From Methylocaldum szegediense (GTDB lineage: Bacteria > Pseudomonadota > Gammaproteobacteria > Methylococcales > Methylococcaceae), in NCBI RefSeq assembly GCF_949769195.1, contig NZ_OX458333.1, positions 4,746,001-4,810,000 of the forward strand: a stretch of 64,000 nt of DNA, written 5' to 3'. The position numbers and the translations under genes are program-made. Below are positions 25,422 through 36,108 of this stretch, piece after piece; the first letter of the stretch is position 1; every line of letters begins with the position of its first letter. The notes beneath the pieces were generated by a model. The model was not told where the DNA came from and made no database searches. It saw only the letters and a program-made list of their open reading frames with translations.

Positions 25422-28400
25422 CTAAGATGCCGAGCCGAGATAAGCCCGCAGTTGCGGCGGGATGGTTCGTTGTGTCAGCCGGTTCTTGAATTCCCACTCT
25501 CGGTGTTTCTCCACCGAAACCAGGAACTGCGTTTCCTTACCGATGTACAGGGCGGTCGGGATGCCGCCCCGGAATAGCACGCGGTTGCCGGGGAGGGCGG
25601 GGATTTTGGCGCCGGGTGTGACGATGCCGACGAGGTTTAGCGGGTCGACGGCGCTGAGCGTGACTAGGGTTTCCCTATCCTGCTCTTTGCGCACCGCGCG
25701 CAGGATCTCCACCGCTTCGGGCAAGGCGAACTGTTCGCCGAAATGTCCGGCCACGAAGCGTCCGCCGCGTATCTCGCCGCGGGCTTCTAGACGCCGATAG
25801 ATACGAAGGAGGTCATGCCAGGCCGGCACAATGGTCTCGCGCGCCAACAACGCCCGAAACACAACGCCATAACGCTTGAGCAGAGTCCCGGCGACATGCT
25901 CGGCGGCTTCTTGATTGACCGCCTCGGACGGGCTTTCGTCAATCCGCGGCGGCGGCTGAACCAGTGTCCAGCGTCCGGCTTCCGCCATTCCGAAGGAAAG
26001 TCCCCGATAGCGTTGCTTTTTTTGCTCCGGCATCAGTAGAGCACGTAATCCCATGAAACTGTCCGAGGCGACTCGCCCGCGCGCCACCAGTTCCGCCAGC
26101 GCATTTTCCAGCTGAGTCGGCAGGAGTCCTGCCCACTGGGCCAGTTCTTCGAAGAACAATGCGCCGCGGGTGCTCAAGATATCGGCTACACGCTGTGCGG
26201 AGGGTGACAAGTCGGTCGAGTCGCACGCGGCTGCGAACTGTTGCCAGTAGGCGAGATGACGCCGACTGACGAGCGCCATGGGTGAGGATTTGACCGGTCC
26301 TTGCCCGCTTTTGCTGGCGGACAACCGGGTCCAGACGATCTTGCCCGAAAGGCATAAGGCGTCGAGCCAGGCCGGATCGTAGTCAGCGATTCGTGCCGGC
26401 AGCAGATCGCCTTCCCAGGCGACCGCGGCTGCCTCGAAGCCTTCCAGTTGGGCCACGATTGCCGCGAGCGCCTGTGCGCCCTGCATGCGATTTTCGGGAT
26501 GCACGTGCTGCCAGCGGAACAGAAAACGCATGAAATCCGCACCGGAAACCGGTTCGATTTCCTGGCGCAAACGGTTGATGGTGTAGCGATGGATGCGCGC
26601 CAGCAAGCGTCTTTCGCACCATTCTTCGGTGTTGCTTCCGGGGGTGTACGATCCGCGCAGGACGAAGCCTTCGGTTTGCAGTGCCGAGAGAGCGGCCTCG
26701 ATGCGCGTGACCGGAAGGCCCAAGGCTTCCGCCAGTTCCGCCGCCCTGACCGGCCCGGTACAATCGATGCGTGCGCGAACGATTTCTTTCAGCGCGTCTT
26801 CCGGTGTCCAGTTTTGTGCCCGGTACTCCGGCGGCAGTTGTGCGGCATAAACGATGCGAGCGGACGAAGAGCCGTCTGCTTGGGCATATACTGCGCGGAA
26901 TTGCGGCAAGCGCTCGGCTGCGATCCAGAGCTGGTTGCCGGTCGGGCCGACTAATTCCGTTACTCGGCCTTGCAGTTTCAATTCGCGAAAGAATCCTTCC
27001 CAACCGATTTCTGCCTCGGATTGCCGAAGAAAGCCCAGCATCTGCAAGGCATCGTGCAATTCGTCGGCGTTGGCGGCTTCGGGCCAGGCTTCCTGCCGTA
27101 CCCGGTCGATGGCTGCCTGATCGAGACGGCCGAGGTCTGAAGCTTCCGAAGGATCGAGCCAGCGGCGGCTCGCTACCGCGCGGGTCCGGCGCTCTTCCAG
27201 AGGCGCGTCGTCGAGGAAGCTGTAAATCTTGGAGTTGACGATTTCGGCGGCGAGCGGCGAAGGTTCGGTGAGATCACGACAGACCACGCGGATCGTGCCG
27301 TTTTCGATTCCGCCGATTACCTCAATCAGCCGGTCAATGTCCATCGCTTCGGTCAGGCAATCATGCACGGTCTGGTTGACCAGCGGGTGATCGGGCACCT
27401 CCCGATCTCCGACGATGTTCTCGAAGCATGCGAGCTGGTCGGGGAACACCGCGGTGACGAGGTCTTCCGCCTGCATGCGGAGGAGATAAGGGGGCGTCTT
27501 GCGGCCTCCCTGGAAGCGCTTGAGCGCCAGCGAACAGACCGCGTTCCAGCGCCAGCGCACGGTGAACATAGGGGCTGCGAGCAGCGCTTGCACCAGGGTG
27601 TCGCGCACGGTACGGGTATTCAAGAAACGAGTGACGTCTTCCAGCGCGAAGCTTTGCGAAGTGCCTAAGGAGAGAATGATGGCGTTCTCGGTGGCGGCGG
27701 CTTGAAGTTCGAAATTGAAGGTGCGGCAGAAGCGCTTGCGTAAAGCGAGGCCCCAGGCGCGATTGACCCGGCTGCCATAGGGCGCGTGAATGATGAACTG
27801 CATCCCGCCCGATTCGTCGAAGAAGCGCTCGAACACCAAGGTGTCCAGGGTTGGGAGCGTACCCAAGGCGAGTTTGGCCGCGGCGAGATAATTGACGGCC
27901 TGCGATGCGGCCAGCGGCGAAATGCTGACCTCGTTTTCGAGAAAGGCTCTGGCGGCGGAAAGGTTGAGGTTTCGATCACAAGCGTTGTCCTCTAAACGAT
28001 CCTCGATTTCCCGCCGTAGCCGCGCCACCGCATAGGACAGCTCGTGCGTCCGCCCCGGGGCTTCGCCGAACCAGAACGGGATGCTGGGCGGCTGATTACG
28101 GGCGTCCTCGACGCGCAGGGTGCCGGCTTCTAAGCGCAAGACTCGCCAGCTCGCGTTGCCGAGTTGGAAAATGTCACCGGCCAGACTTTCGATAGCGAAA
28201 TCTTCGTCGACGGTGCCTATGAATTCCCCCGAAGGTTCCAGGATCACGCGGTATTCGGAATTGTCCGGGATCGCCCCGCCGCAGGTCACGGCGGTGAGTC
28301 TCGCGCCGCGACGGGCGCGCAGGCGCTTGTGGATACCGTCCCGGTGCACGTAGGCACCGCGCGTGCCGCGCCGGCTGCTGAAGCCTTCCGCCAGCATCTT

Positions 28401-29741
28401 CACAACGTCGTCGAATTCCTTCCGGCTCAGATCCCGGTAGGGATATGCCCGGCAGACGGTGCGATAGAGCTCGTCCTCGGACCAATCCTCCGCGGCCACC
28501 ATCGCCACGATCTGTTGGGCCAGGACGTCCATCGGTTTCTGTGGCATGACCAAACGGTCCAGTTCGCCCCGCCGCACCGCGTCTAGCAGGGCGATGCACT
28601 CGATGAGATCGTCCCGGCTGGCCGGGAACAGCCGGCCCTTGGGCAAACCGCCGGCGAAATGACCGGAACGGCCCACCCGCTGCAGAAAGGTGGAGATCGA
28701 GCCGGTGGTACCCAGTTGGCAAACCAGGTCCACGTCGCCCACGTCGATGCCGAGTTCCAAAGAGGCAGTGGCGACCAATGCTTTCAGCTTGCCGGTTTTC
28801 AAGCGGTGTTCGGCGGACAGGCGCTGTTCCCGCGACAGGCTGCCGTGGTGCGAGGTGACGTGCTCTTCGCCCAGCCGTTCGCTCAGGGCGCGGGCCACCC
28901 GTTCCGCCAGGCGGCGCGTGTTGACGAAGATCAGCGTGGTCTTGTGCGCCTCGATCAGCGCCGTCATGCGGTCGTAGATTTCCTTGGCCGCCTGCTGGGA
29001 CAACACCGCTTCGAGCGGCGAATCGGGCAATTCGATGGCAAGGTCGAGCCGGCGCCGGTGTCCGGTGTCGATGATGCGGCAATCGGCCCCGCCGGTCAGA
29101 AAGCGGGCGACCGACTCGATAGGATTCTGGGTCGCGGAGAGGCCGATGCGGGTAAGGCGGTGCTCGACCAGGCGTTCTAGACGTTCGAGCGACAAGGCCA
29201 GGTGCGACCCGCGCTTGCTACCCACCACCGCGTGGATTTCGTCGACGATCACCGTGCGCACGGTTTTCAGCATGCGCCGGCCGCCCTCGCTGGTGAGCAG
29301 GATATAAACCGACTCGGGCGTGGTCACCAGGATATGGGGCGGATGCTTGCTCATGGCCGCCCGCGCCAGCGCCGGGGTGTCGCCGGTTCGGACCTGCGAG
29401 CGGATTGCCACGTCGGTCGAGCCGAGCTCGAACAGTTTTGCGTTGATGCCGTCCAGCGGCGCTTCGAGGTTCTTGTGGATGTCGTTGCTCAGCGCTTTGA
29501 GCGGCGAGATGTAGAGTACGCGGGTTTCTTCCGGCAAGCCGAAGACTTCGCCTTCCCGAACCAGGTCGTCAATGGCGGCCAAGAACGCCGCGAGGGTTTT
29601 GCCGGAGCCGGTGGGCGCGGCAATCAGCGTATGCCGGCCGGATTTGATGGCGTCCCAGGCTTCGGTCTGGCATTCGGTGGGCGCGGGAAAGGCGTCGCGG
29701 AACCAGGCCGAGACGGCGGGATGAAAGCGGTCGAGGATCAT
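25422..29741 (-). CDS. lhr: Large ATP-dependent helicase Lhr
   Basis: The 1439-aa superfamily 2 helicase has Walker [16 protein letters not shown] (about residues 42-56), [16 protein letters not shown], the DEAH-like box [31 protein letters not shown], and motif [11 protein letters not shown]-like ([13 protein letters not shown]). The length and the winged-helix and Lhr C-terminal domains match the long bacterial Lhr. It unwinds RNA-DNA hybrids 3' to 5' and is linked to DNA damage tolerance. No repair gene neighbours it. It is separated by 232 bp from the divergent histidine kinase. Confidence 0.93.
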   Translation of the reverse strand: MILDRFHPAVSAWFRDAFPAPTECQTEAWDAIKSGRHTLIAAPTGSGKTLAAFLAAIDDLVREGEVFGLPEETRVLYISPLKALSNDIHKNLEAPLDGINAKLFELGSTDVAIRSQVRTGDTPALARAAMSKHPPHILVTTPESVYILLTSEGGRRMLKTVRTVIVDEIHAVVGSKRGSHLALSLERLERLVEHRLTRIGLSATQNPIESVARFLTGGADCRIIDTGHRRRLDLAIELPDSPLEAVLSQQAAKEIYDRMTALIEAHKTTLIFVNTRRLAERVARALSERLGEEHVTSHHGSLSREQRLSAEHRLKTGKLKALVATASLELGIDVGDVDLVCQLGTTGSISTFLQRVGRSGHFAGGLPKGRLFPASRDDLIECIALLDAVRRGELDRLVMPQKPMDVLAQQIVAMVAAEDWSEDELYRTVCRAYPYRDLSRKEFDDVVKMLAEGFSSRRGTRGAYVHRDGIHKRLRARRGARLTAVTCGGAIPDNSEYRVILEPSGEFIGTVDEDFAIESLAGDIFQLGNASWRVLRLEAGTLRVEDARNQPPSIPFWFGEAPGRTHELSYAVARLRREIEDRLEDNACDRNLNLSAARAFLENEVSISPLAASQAVNYLAAAKLALGTLPTLDTLVFERFFDESGGMQFIIHAPYGSRVNRAWGLALRKRFCRTFNFELQAAATENAIILSLGTSQSFALEDVTRFLNTRTVRDTLVQALLAAPMFTVRWRWNAVCSLALKRFQGGRKTPPYLLRMQAEDLVTAVFPDQLACFENIVGDREVPDHPLVNQTVHDCLTEAMDIDRLIEVIGGIENGTIRVVCRDLTEPSPLAAEIVNSKIYSFLDDAPLEERRTRAVASRRWLDPSEASDLGRLDQAAIDRVRQEAWPEAANADELHDALQMLGFLRQSEAEIGWEGFFRELKLQGRVTELVGPTGNQLWIAAERLPQFRAVYAQADGSSSARIVYAAQLPPEYRAQNWTPEDALKEIVRARIDCTGPVRAAELAEALGLPVTRIEAALSALQTEGFVLRGSYTPGSNTEEWCERRLLARIHRYTINRLRQEIEPVSGADFMRFLFRWQHVHPENRMQGAQALAAIVAQLEGFEAAAVAWEGDLLPARIADYDPAWLDALCLSGKIVWTRLSASKSGQGPVKSSPMALVSRRHLAYWQQFAAACDSTDLSPSAQRVADILSTRGALFFEELAQWAGLLPTQLENALAELVARGRVASDSFMGLRALLMPEQKKQRYRGLSFGMAEAGRWTLVQPPPRIDESPSEAVNQEAAEHVAGTLLKRYGVVFRALLARETIVPAWHDLLRIYRRLEARGEIRGGRFVAGHFGEQFALPEAVEILRAVRKEQDRETLVTLSAVDPLNLVGIVTPGAKIPALPGNRVLFRGGIPTALYIGKETQFLVSVEKHREWEFKNRLTQRTIPPQLRAYLGSAS

Positions 29742-29973
29742 TGGACTACGTTACCCCAAAGCGAACGGCAATCTCAATCCGGCTAATCGTCGCGGAAGAT
29801 TAGCTATCGCTCGGAGCCGAAATCCCTTTGAGTCGAGGTCCCGGCGGCAACGCCGTTCAGGCCGATGTATCAGTTTTGTCATGGCGATTTTGTTCGAGGT
29901 GTCGTATTTTCCGCAACAGATATTGGCGCTTCGGTATTATCCGGACAGATTCTGATCGATAAAGGCGGTTTCC

Positions 29974-31923
29974 TTGCACAGACTTCCCATCAAACGAGTT
30001 TTGACGAACGGTTATGTCGTAGCGGTAATCGCGACTGCAATCGTAGCGATTATCCAGTATCTTCTGCTGCCGCTTTTTACCGGATCGCCGCCTTTGCTTC
30101 TTTTCCTGCTCGGTGTGGCGCTCGCGGCCTGGCAGGGCGGCTTCGGCGCGGGGTTCCTCGCCACGGTTTTGAGTACCCTGTCAGCCATTTTCTATTTGAT
30201 CGAACCTTACCAGTCCTGGCAGATCTTCGAAGAGAAGGAGTGGCTCAGAGCCATGCTGCTACTGATCGTGGGTGGCGTGCTGGGCCTCATGATTTCGCTT
30301 CTGCGCAGCGGAGAGCGAAAGGCGCTCCTCGAGGTGCTGCGGCAGAAGGAGCGGCTCGAGCGGGAAATCGTCGAGCGCCAAAAGGCCGAACAGGCGCTAA
30401 ATGCGGCGCATGCCGAGGTTGTGAATGAGCGGAACCGGCTCGAAGCCATCATGGAAACCCTGCCCGTGGGCGTCGCCATCCTGGACGCCCAAGGCGGCAT
30501 CATCGGCGCCAATCGGGCCGTCGATCAGGTCTGGGACGCACCTTGTCCGCCTGTGCGATCGGTAGACGACTATACCGTCTTTAAAGCGTGGTGGGCGGAT
30601 ACCGGCAAGCCGGTCCAGCCGGATGAATGGGCACCGGCCCAGGTGTTGAAAAAAGGAGAGCCGGTCGTCGGGCAGCTGGTGGAAATTCTGAGGTTCGACG
30701 GGGTTAGGGCAAGCATTCACAACAGCGCCGCACCTATCCGTGACGCGTCCGGTCGCATTGCGGGCGCCGCGGTGGTGGTCATGGACATCAGCGAAAGCGT
30801 CAAGCGGGAGCAGGCATTGAGAGAAAGCGAAGAGCGGTACCGATTGGCGATCGATGCCGCCCAGATGGGGACCTGGGATTGGGACCTCGAGAGCCACAAA
30901 GTCGTGGGGAATGCTCGTCACGCCGCGCTTTTTGGCTATCCACCCAAGGAAACCGTGATGGACGAACACATGATTTCCGATCGAATACATCCGGAGGATT
31001 TGCCGCTTGTCTCGGCCGCCGTAGACGAAGCGAGGGACCATCAATTCCGCTACGACTGCGATTTCCGCATCGTCTGGCCGGACGGTTCGGTTCGCTGGGT
31101 TTCGTCGATCGGAGAGTTCCACTATAACGCGCAGGGTACGCCCGTGCGCATGATCGGGGTGTTACGGGACATCACCGACCGCAAGCGGGCCGAGGAAGCG
31201 CTACGCGAGGCCGATCGGCAAAAGAACGAATTCATTGCCATGCTCGGTCACGAGCTCCGAAATCCGCTGGCGCCTATCCGAAATGCGGTTCAGGTCATGC
31301 GCAAGCTGGATACCCACGATCCCAAGCTGCAATGGGCGCGCGATGTCGTGGACCGGCAGCTCGATCACCTGGTGCGATTGGTCAACGATCTATTGGATGT
31401 CTCGCGTATCGTACAGGGCAAGCTCACGCTTCAAACGACCCTGGTCGATCTCGCAAAGGTCGTCACGCAAGCTGTTGAAACCAGCCAGCCGCTGATCGAT
31501 TCGAGACACCACACGCTGTCGGTCACGATGCCGGAAGAGCCGATTTATCTCGAAGGAGACGAAGTGCGCTTGGTTCAGGTCATCTCGAATCTCCTCGACA
31601 ACGCCGCCAAATACACGATGGAAGGCGGCCACATCTGGCTTACCGCAGTCGCCGAAAACGGGAAAGCGATCATTTCCATTCGCGATACCGGGGAAGGTAT
31701 CTCGAGCGCTTTGATGCCTCATTTATTTGATGCATTCACCCAAGCCACTCGTACGCTGGATCGCAGACAAGGCGGCCTCGGACTAGGTTTGATGATCGTT
31801 CAGAAGATCGTTGAGATGCATGGCGGTCAGGTCGAAGTCAAGAGTGAAGGACTTGGCAAAGGCAGCGAATTCGTGATTCGATTGCCGCTCTGTGAGCAGG
31901 TGTGTGTGGTTCCTAAGGCCTAG
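29974..31923 (+). CDS. Membrane sensor histidine kinase with DUF4118 and PAS domains
   Basis: The 649-aa protein has a four-helix membrane domain of DUF4118/KdpD type (about residues 14-110). Next come a coiled coil, two PAS domains (about 150-270 and 285-405, the second ending ITDRKRAEEAL) and HisKA with phospho-acceptor His426 (LGHELRNPLAP). The HATPase domain has N box NLLDNAAKYT, DTGEGIS and GLGLGLMIV. It starts with TTG, with AAGG upstream. No response regulator is beside it, so it is an orphan kinase. Signal unknown. Confidence 0.88.
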   Translation: MHRLPIKRVLTNGYVVAVIATAIVAIIQYLLLPLFTGSPPLLLFLLGVALAAWQGGFGAGFLATVLSTLSAIFYLIEPYQSWQIFEEKEWLRAMLLLIVGGVLGLMISLLRSGERKALLEVLRQKERLEREIVERQKAEQALNAAHAEVVNERNRLEAIMETLPVGVAILDAQGGIIGANRAVDQVWDAPCPPVRSVDDYTVFKAWWADTGKPVQPDEWAPAQVLKKGEPVVGQLVEILRFDGVRASIHNSAAPIRDASGRIAGAAVVVMDISESVKREQALRESEERYRLAIDAAQMGTWDWDLESHKVVGNARHAALFGYPPKETVMDEHMISDRIHPEDLPLVSAAVDEARDHQFRYDCDFRIVWPDGSVRWVSSIGEFHYNAQGTPVRMIGVLRDITDRKRAEEALREADRQKNEFIAMLGHELRNPLAPIRNAVQVMRKLDTHDPKLQWARDVVDRQLDHLVRLVNDLLDVSRIVQGKLTLQTTLVDLAKVVTQAVETSQPLIDSRHHTLSVTMPEEPIYLEGDEVRLVQVISNLLDNAAKYTMEGGHIWLTAVAENGKAIISIRDTGEGISSALMPHLFDAFTQATRTLDRRQGGLGLGLMIVQKIVEMHGGQVEVKSEGLGKGSEFVIRLPLCEQVCVVPKA

Positions 31924-32095
31924 GGCGGCGACAACCAAGGACAGCGCTCTCGAGTGGGCTCTTTCCCATGCCAACCTTTCCGTTTGGCCTGAGCCACCGA
32001 TTTCCTTCGTCATGTCGTGAATAACCAACGATTTTGGGCGTTGGGCCCGGTGTCGACGTAAAGTTACTTGGGGATTCTAAAAAGGAAAAAAACTT

Positions 32096-32830
32096 ATGGG
32101 CCGAGCGCTGCGCCTTTGGTGGTCCATCTTTCGTTTTTTCATTTTGACTGGGTTAATTTCATCGATTCTTTCCGGGTGCGACCAGGGGCGGGAATCCGTG
32201 AGCCCGACGGTCTACCTTCTCAATCATCGGCACTGGACTTCGATGCTGGTGCTCAACTTCCCCCACGAAGTCGCGCCCTTGGATGCGGTGGGCCAAACAC
32301 CTGATCCTTCGCCCCAGCTGGAACCGCACTTGGATGGCGTCTGGCGATGGGAGGATCCGTCCCGCCTGGTTTTCCTGCCAGCCAATAGGACCTTCGAGCC
32401 CGATACCTCGCTGACGATCACGCTGCAGGGCGTGAGCCTGCGGCAAGGCTATCGTCTCGACACGCTCCGCTTGACCTACCGTACGCCCCCGCTGAAGGCG
32501 ACGCTCGAGACCTGCGTCTGGAACGACATTCGCGAAGCTCCCTTTAGGCGGGAGTTAGTGGCGTTACTGCATTTCAACTACCCGGTAGACAACCCCGTGT
32601 TCGTCGCGACCCTGGGCGAAAACCATCCGGTGCCTTTGAAATCTGGGCATGGTGCTCGGATCGTGGTCCGTTCCGATGCCTTGGTGCGGCCGGCGCAAGA
32701 CGGCAAGCTCCGGTTTGAACTCAAACCCGGCGTCGTCCGTTTGCGCGATCGGGACGGCGCCGGCGCCTCGGCTAACATGGAGAAAGGCGTTGAGTGCGAG
32801 CTTCCGGTGCTGCGCGCGGACTGGGATAAG
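32096..32830 (+). pseudogene. Alpha-2-macroglobulin-like lipoprotein, N-terminal fragment (cut by IS element)
   Basis: 245 codons begin with a lipoprotein signal (lipobox LSGC, about residues 24-27) and then beta-rich macroglobulin-like sequence, for example FPHEVAPLDAVG and PSRLVFLPANRTFEPDTSL. The frame enters the IS481 element at 32831 and picks up 22 foreign residues. The intact family (YfhM type, about 1650 aa or more) is a periplasmic protease trap paired with PBP1C. With the C-terminal fragment, only about 966 codons remain, so the IS insertion is associated with loss of roughly 700 codons or more. Confidence 0.8.
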
Positions 32831-33791
32831 TGTCAAGTCCCGCAAGATCGTAAACCTTCTTTCGAAAAAGATGAGGATGGGACAGTTGCCAGTTTTTGAG
32901 AGCCTGGATCGGGGTGAGATGGCCTAAGGCCTTTTGGGGAATGTGATGATTGTACAGCTCGACATAGCGGTGCAGGGTGGTGTCCAGATCGGCGGTTGAA
33001 TCGAAGTGATGGGTTTGCAACACCTCCTCGATGCGGCCATTGAAGCGTTCCACCAGGCCATTCGTTTGGGGCCGTCCCGGCGGAATCAGGCGATGTTCGA
33101 TGCCTTGTTCAGTACAGAGGCGGTCAAACTCATGCGTCCCCGAGGGCTGCCGAGTTCGGGTCAGGAAACGGTCGGTAAACTCCGAGCCGTTGTCGGTCAG
33201 GCATTTCTGGATGCGGAAAGGCGCGGCCTGAATCACCGCTTTGAGGAAGTCCTTTGCGCTTAAGGCGGAGCGGTTGGGCTTGAGGGCGACATAGACCCAG
33301 CGGGTGGCGCGGTCGATGGCGACGAACAGGTATCGGCGGGGTTCGCCGTCGATGGCGGGCAAGTACTTAACATCCAGGTGAAGGAAGCCGGGCTCATAGG
33401 CCTTGAAGGGTTTGACCTTCGCCTTCTCTGTAGGCGGAAGCAGGGTCTTGAGGGACGCCACCCCGTGGCGGCGCAGGCAGCGGTCTAGCCCGGAACGGGA
33501 CACGGCGGGATTGAGAAATTCCCGGGTCACGGCCAGGAGATCATCCAAGGGGAGGAGCAGAGCTTGGCGGAGGTAGACCACGATGGCTTCCTGGGCGGGC
33601 GTGAGCGTGGTTCTGAGGGTGTGGGGCCGGTGTGAGGCATCTTCGACCGAGGAGCGGTGTTTCCACTTGCGGACGGTCGTTCGGCTAATGCCATGCTTTT
33701 GGGCCAAGGCGCGCTCGCTCAACGTGGACGCTTGAATGGCCTGCCGAACGGCCGGGGTGGTACGGGCGTTCTTATGAAGACGAATCTGCAT
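32772..33791 (-). CDS. IS481-family transposase (reading frame extends past the element end)
   Basis: The 339-aa frame has an N-terminal HTH (QAIQASTLSERALAQKHGISRTTVRKW) and an rve integrase core. The DDE residues are in HLDVKYLP, LTDNGSEFTDRF and NGLVERFNGRIEE. The ATG at 33791 has GAGG upstream. The transposase part ends with VYDLAGLDT at the left end of the element. Because the element carries no in-frame stop there, about 19 codons of host DNA are added before the stop at 32772. The catalytic residues look intact, so it may still be active. Confidence 0.88.
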   Translation of the reverse strand: MQIRLHKNARTTPAVRQAIQASTLSERALAQKHGISRTTVRKWKHRSSVEDASHRPHTLRTTLTPAQEAIVVYLRQALLLPLDDLLAVTREFLNPAVSRSGLDRCLRRHGVASLKTLLPPTEKAKVKPFKAYEPGFLHLDVKYLPAIDGEPRRYLFVAIDRATRWVYVALKPNRSALSAKDFLKAVIQAAPFRIQKCLTDNGSEFTDRFLTRTRQPSGTHEFDRLCTEQGIEHRLIPPGRPQTNGLVERFNGRIEEVLQTHHFDSTADLDTTLHRYVELYNHHIPQKALGHLTPIQALKNWQLSHPHLFRKKVYDLAGLDTYPSPRAAPEARTQRLSPC

Positions 33792-33895
33792 GGAGAGAAA
33801 CCTCACTTGGACGAACCGAATATCTCCTGGAGAAGGCTCCGGGCTTCGAACAGAGCATAACTCCTTCTCGGTAAATAATCACACGAGACGCGACA
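32831..33895 (-). mobile_element. IS481-family insertion sequence inside the macroglobulin gene
   Basis: The ends are imperfect inverted repeats. The left end TGTCAAGTCCCGCAAGAT and the right end (reverse complement) TGTCGCGTCTCGTGTGAT agree at most positions over about 26 bp, giving an element of about 1065 bp. No target duplication is visible (GATAAG on the left, CAGGTC on the right), as expected if an adjacent deletion removed one copy. Confidence 0.75.
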
Positions 33896-36061
33896 CAGGT
33901 CAGAACCCACCAGATCCTGGACATGATTCTGCCGGACTATGCCTTAGTGCAGAAGATTTCCGCACCCGGGGGCGACGGCGATGCGGAAACCTTCGGCAAG
34001 TACAAGAATCCCTTCGCCCGCAAGCGCAAGCCGCCGCTGGCGGTCTGGTCGGGCATCATCGATGCCGCGCCGGGAGAGCATGTCTGGTCGGTGCCGGTTC
34101 CCGAGTATTTCAACGGCAGTGTTCGGGTGCTGGCCGTCGCGGTGAACGCCGGCAAGATCGGAGCGTCTGCCGTACGCACCGTCGCCCACAACCCATACGT
34201 GATCCAGCCTCAGCAGCCTTACGTGGTAGCGCCCGGCGATGAATTCGACTTGGGCGTGCTGGTGGCCGACACCACGGGCAAGCCGGGAGACAAGTCTCTG
34301 GAAGTGTCTGTCAGCGCCGGCGACGCCCTGGAGCTGCTGTCGCCCAACCCGCAGACCTTAAAACTGTCGCCCGGGCGGGACGGCACCGTGCGCTTCCGCG
34401 CCAAAGCCAAGGAAAAGCTGGGACCGATCGAAGTCCGCTATCGCGTCGCGGGCGGCGGTGAGGAGGCCGGCTACAGCGAGGAGATGAGCATCAGACCCTC
34501 GCAACCCCTGCTCACCACCCTGCAAATGGGCGTGCTGCGCATGGACGAGCAAAAGGCCGGCAAAACCCGTTCGCTGGATCTGACACGCGAGCTTTACGAT
34601 GCGGAGCGCCACGCCGAACTGGCAGTCTCGGTCACGCCAGGCGCCTATCTGCGCGGCATCGTCGAATTTTTGAAACATTACCCGTACGGCTGCACTGAGC
34701 AAGTGGTCAGTCAGGCCTTTCCTGCCGTCGTGCTGGGCGCTAATCCGGAGCTGGGTCTGTCGCCCGACGATCCGGAAAGACTGCTGGAGCGCAGCTTGCG
34801 TATCCTGCAAACTCGGCAGAAATACGACGGCAGTTTCGGCTTTTGGTCGGCTGCCGATGGCGGTGACCCGTTCTACTCCTTGTACGCTGCCCATCTGATG
34901 CTGGAAGCGCGGGATCGGGGTTACGAGGTCGCGGACTCGATGTTCGAGCGGGCGATGTCCTTTGCCGATCAATACGCCCAGACACCGCGTTACCGCCCGG
35001 AGGAGCACGAGGCGCAGAGCTACGCTCTGTATCTGCTGGCGCGCTCCGGACGGAACGTGGCCGAGCGCCTGCGTTCCTTCGATGCCGATATGCAGAGGCA
35101 GTGGGAGCAGGGCGGGGAACCCGTCAACCGGGTTCGGTTCTTCCTCGGCGCCGCCTACAAGCTGCATCATCTGGACTCCGAGGCCGACCGCTATTTCGGC
35201 GAGGTACGGCGAGCCTGGAAAAAGACCGGGTCGCTGCCCTGGGGAATCCAGAAGGATCCGGACGCGCTCAGCCTTTATCTTTATCTGGTCAACAAGCACG
35301 CGCCGGAGTCGCTCGACTCGCAAGACCCGCAGTTCGGGCGCTATCTGGTGGATCTCTCCCAGGATCTGGTCAAGCAGCGTGTCAGTTCGTTCCGAGGCTC
35401 ATGGGCGCTGTTGGGCCTCGGCAGTCTTTGGTCCCGTTTTGCTCAGGCCGATGGCAAGGCGTTGCAGGTGTCGGCAGGACGACCGCCGGCTCCGCTGGCC
35501 CTGCAAGGCAGCACCGTCAAGCGTGCCGTACTGGAACCCACCACCCGCCCCCTCGAAATCAAAGGCGACGCGAGCTGGAACCTCTACTATCAGCTCACTG
35601 AACGGGGCTACGACAAAACCCCGCCGGCGAAGCCTATCTCTCAAGGCGTCACCATTAACCGCCAGTTGCTCGACGCCAAGGGCGAAAAGATCCGGGAACT
35701 CAGCTTGCAGGACAAGCTCCACATTCGTCTTGCACTACATCCGGACCGGCCTATGAAGAATCTGGCGGTGGTCATGCTGATTCCGGGGGGCTTCGAAATT
35801 GACCTCAGCGAGGACGGTTTGGCTTCGCGCAAATCCCTGCCGATCGAAAAAAAGCCGCTGTGGGAACCCGATTATATCGACGTGCAGGAAGACCGGGTGG
35901 TGTTTTTCGGCGCCCTGGATGGCGGCGAGAAATACTTCGAGTTTCGCCTGAAACCCCTCAACATCGGCACCTACGCCGTGCCGCCGGTGTTCGCCGAGGG
36001 GATGTACGACACCGAGATTCAGTACCGGGGACTGGCGGGCACGATAAGGGTCACGGAATGA
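33896..36061 (+). pseudogene. Alpha-2-macroglobulin-like protein, C-terminal fragment
   Basis: The frame continues without a start from the IS border; the first ATG is at 33923. It encodes 721 residues: macroglobulin MG domains, a thioester-type motif YGCTEQ (Cys-Thr-Glu-Gln; canonical CxEQ), the helical thioester domain (SLRILQTRQKYDGSFGFW) and the C-terminal receptor-like domain. It lacks a signal peptide, so any product would stay in the cytoplasm and the protease-trap function is probably lost. pbpC follows 47 bp later and was probably co-transcribed with the intact gene. Confidence 0.85.
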
Positions 36062-36108
36062 GCGTGCGCGGAAAGGGCGAATGACGCGGGTGGGCCGATT
36101 CATCCGCG

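Noticed and set aside
28174-29082. 302-codon frame within lhr on the same strand
   Set aside because: Out-of-frame shadow of the lhr helicase domain, with arginine-rich low-complexity sequence.
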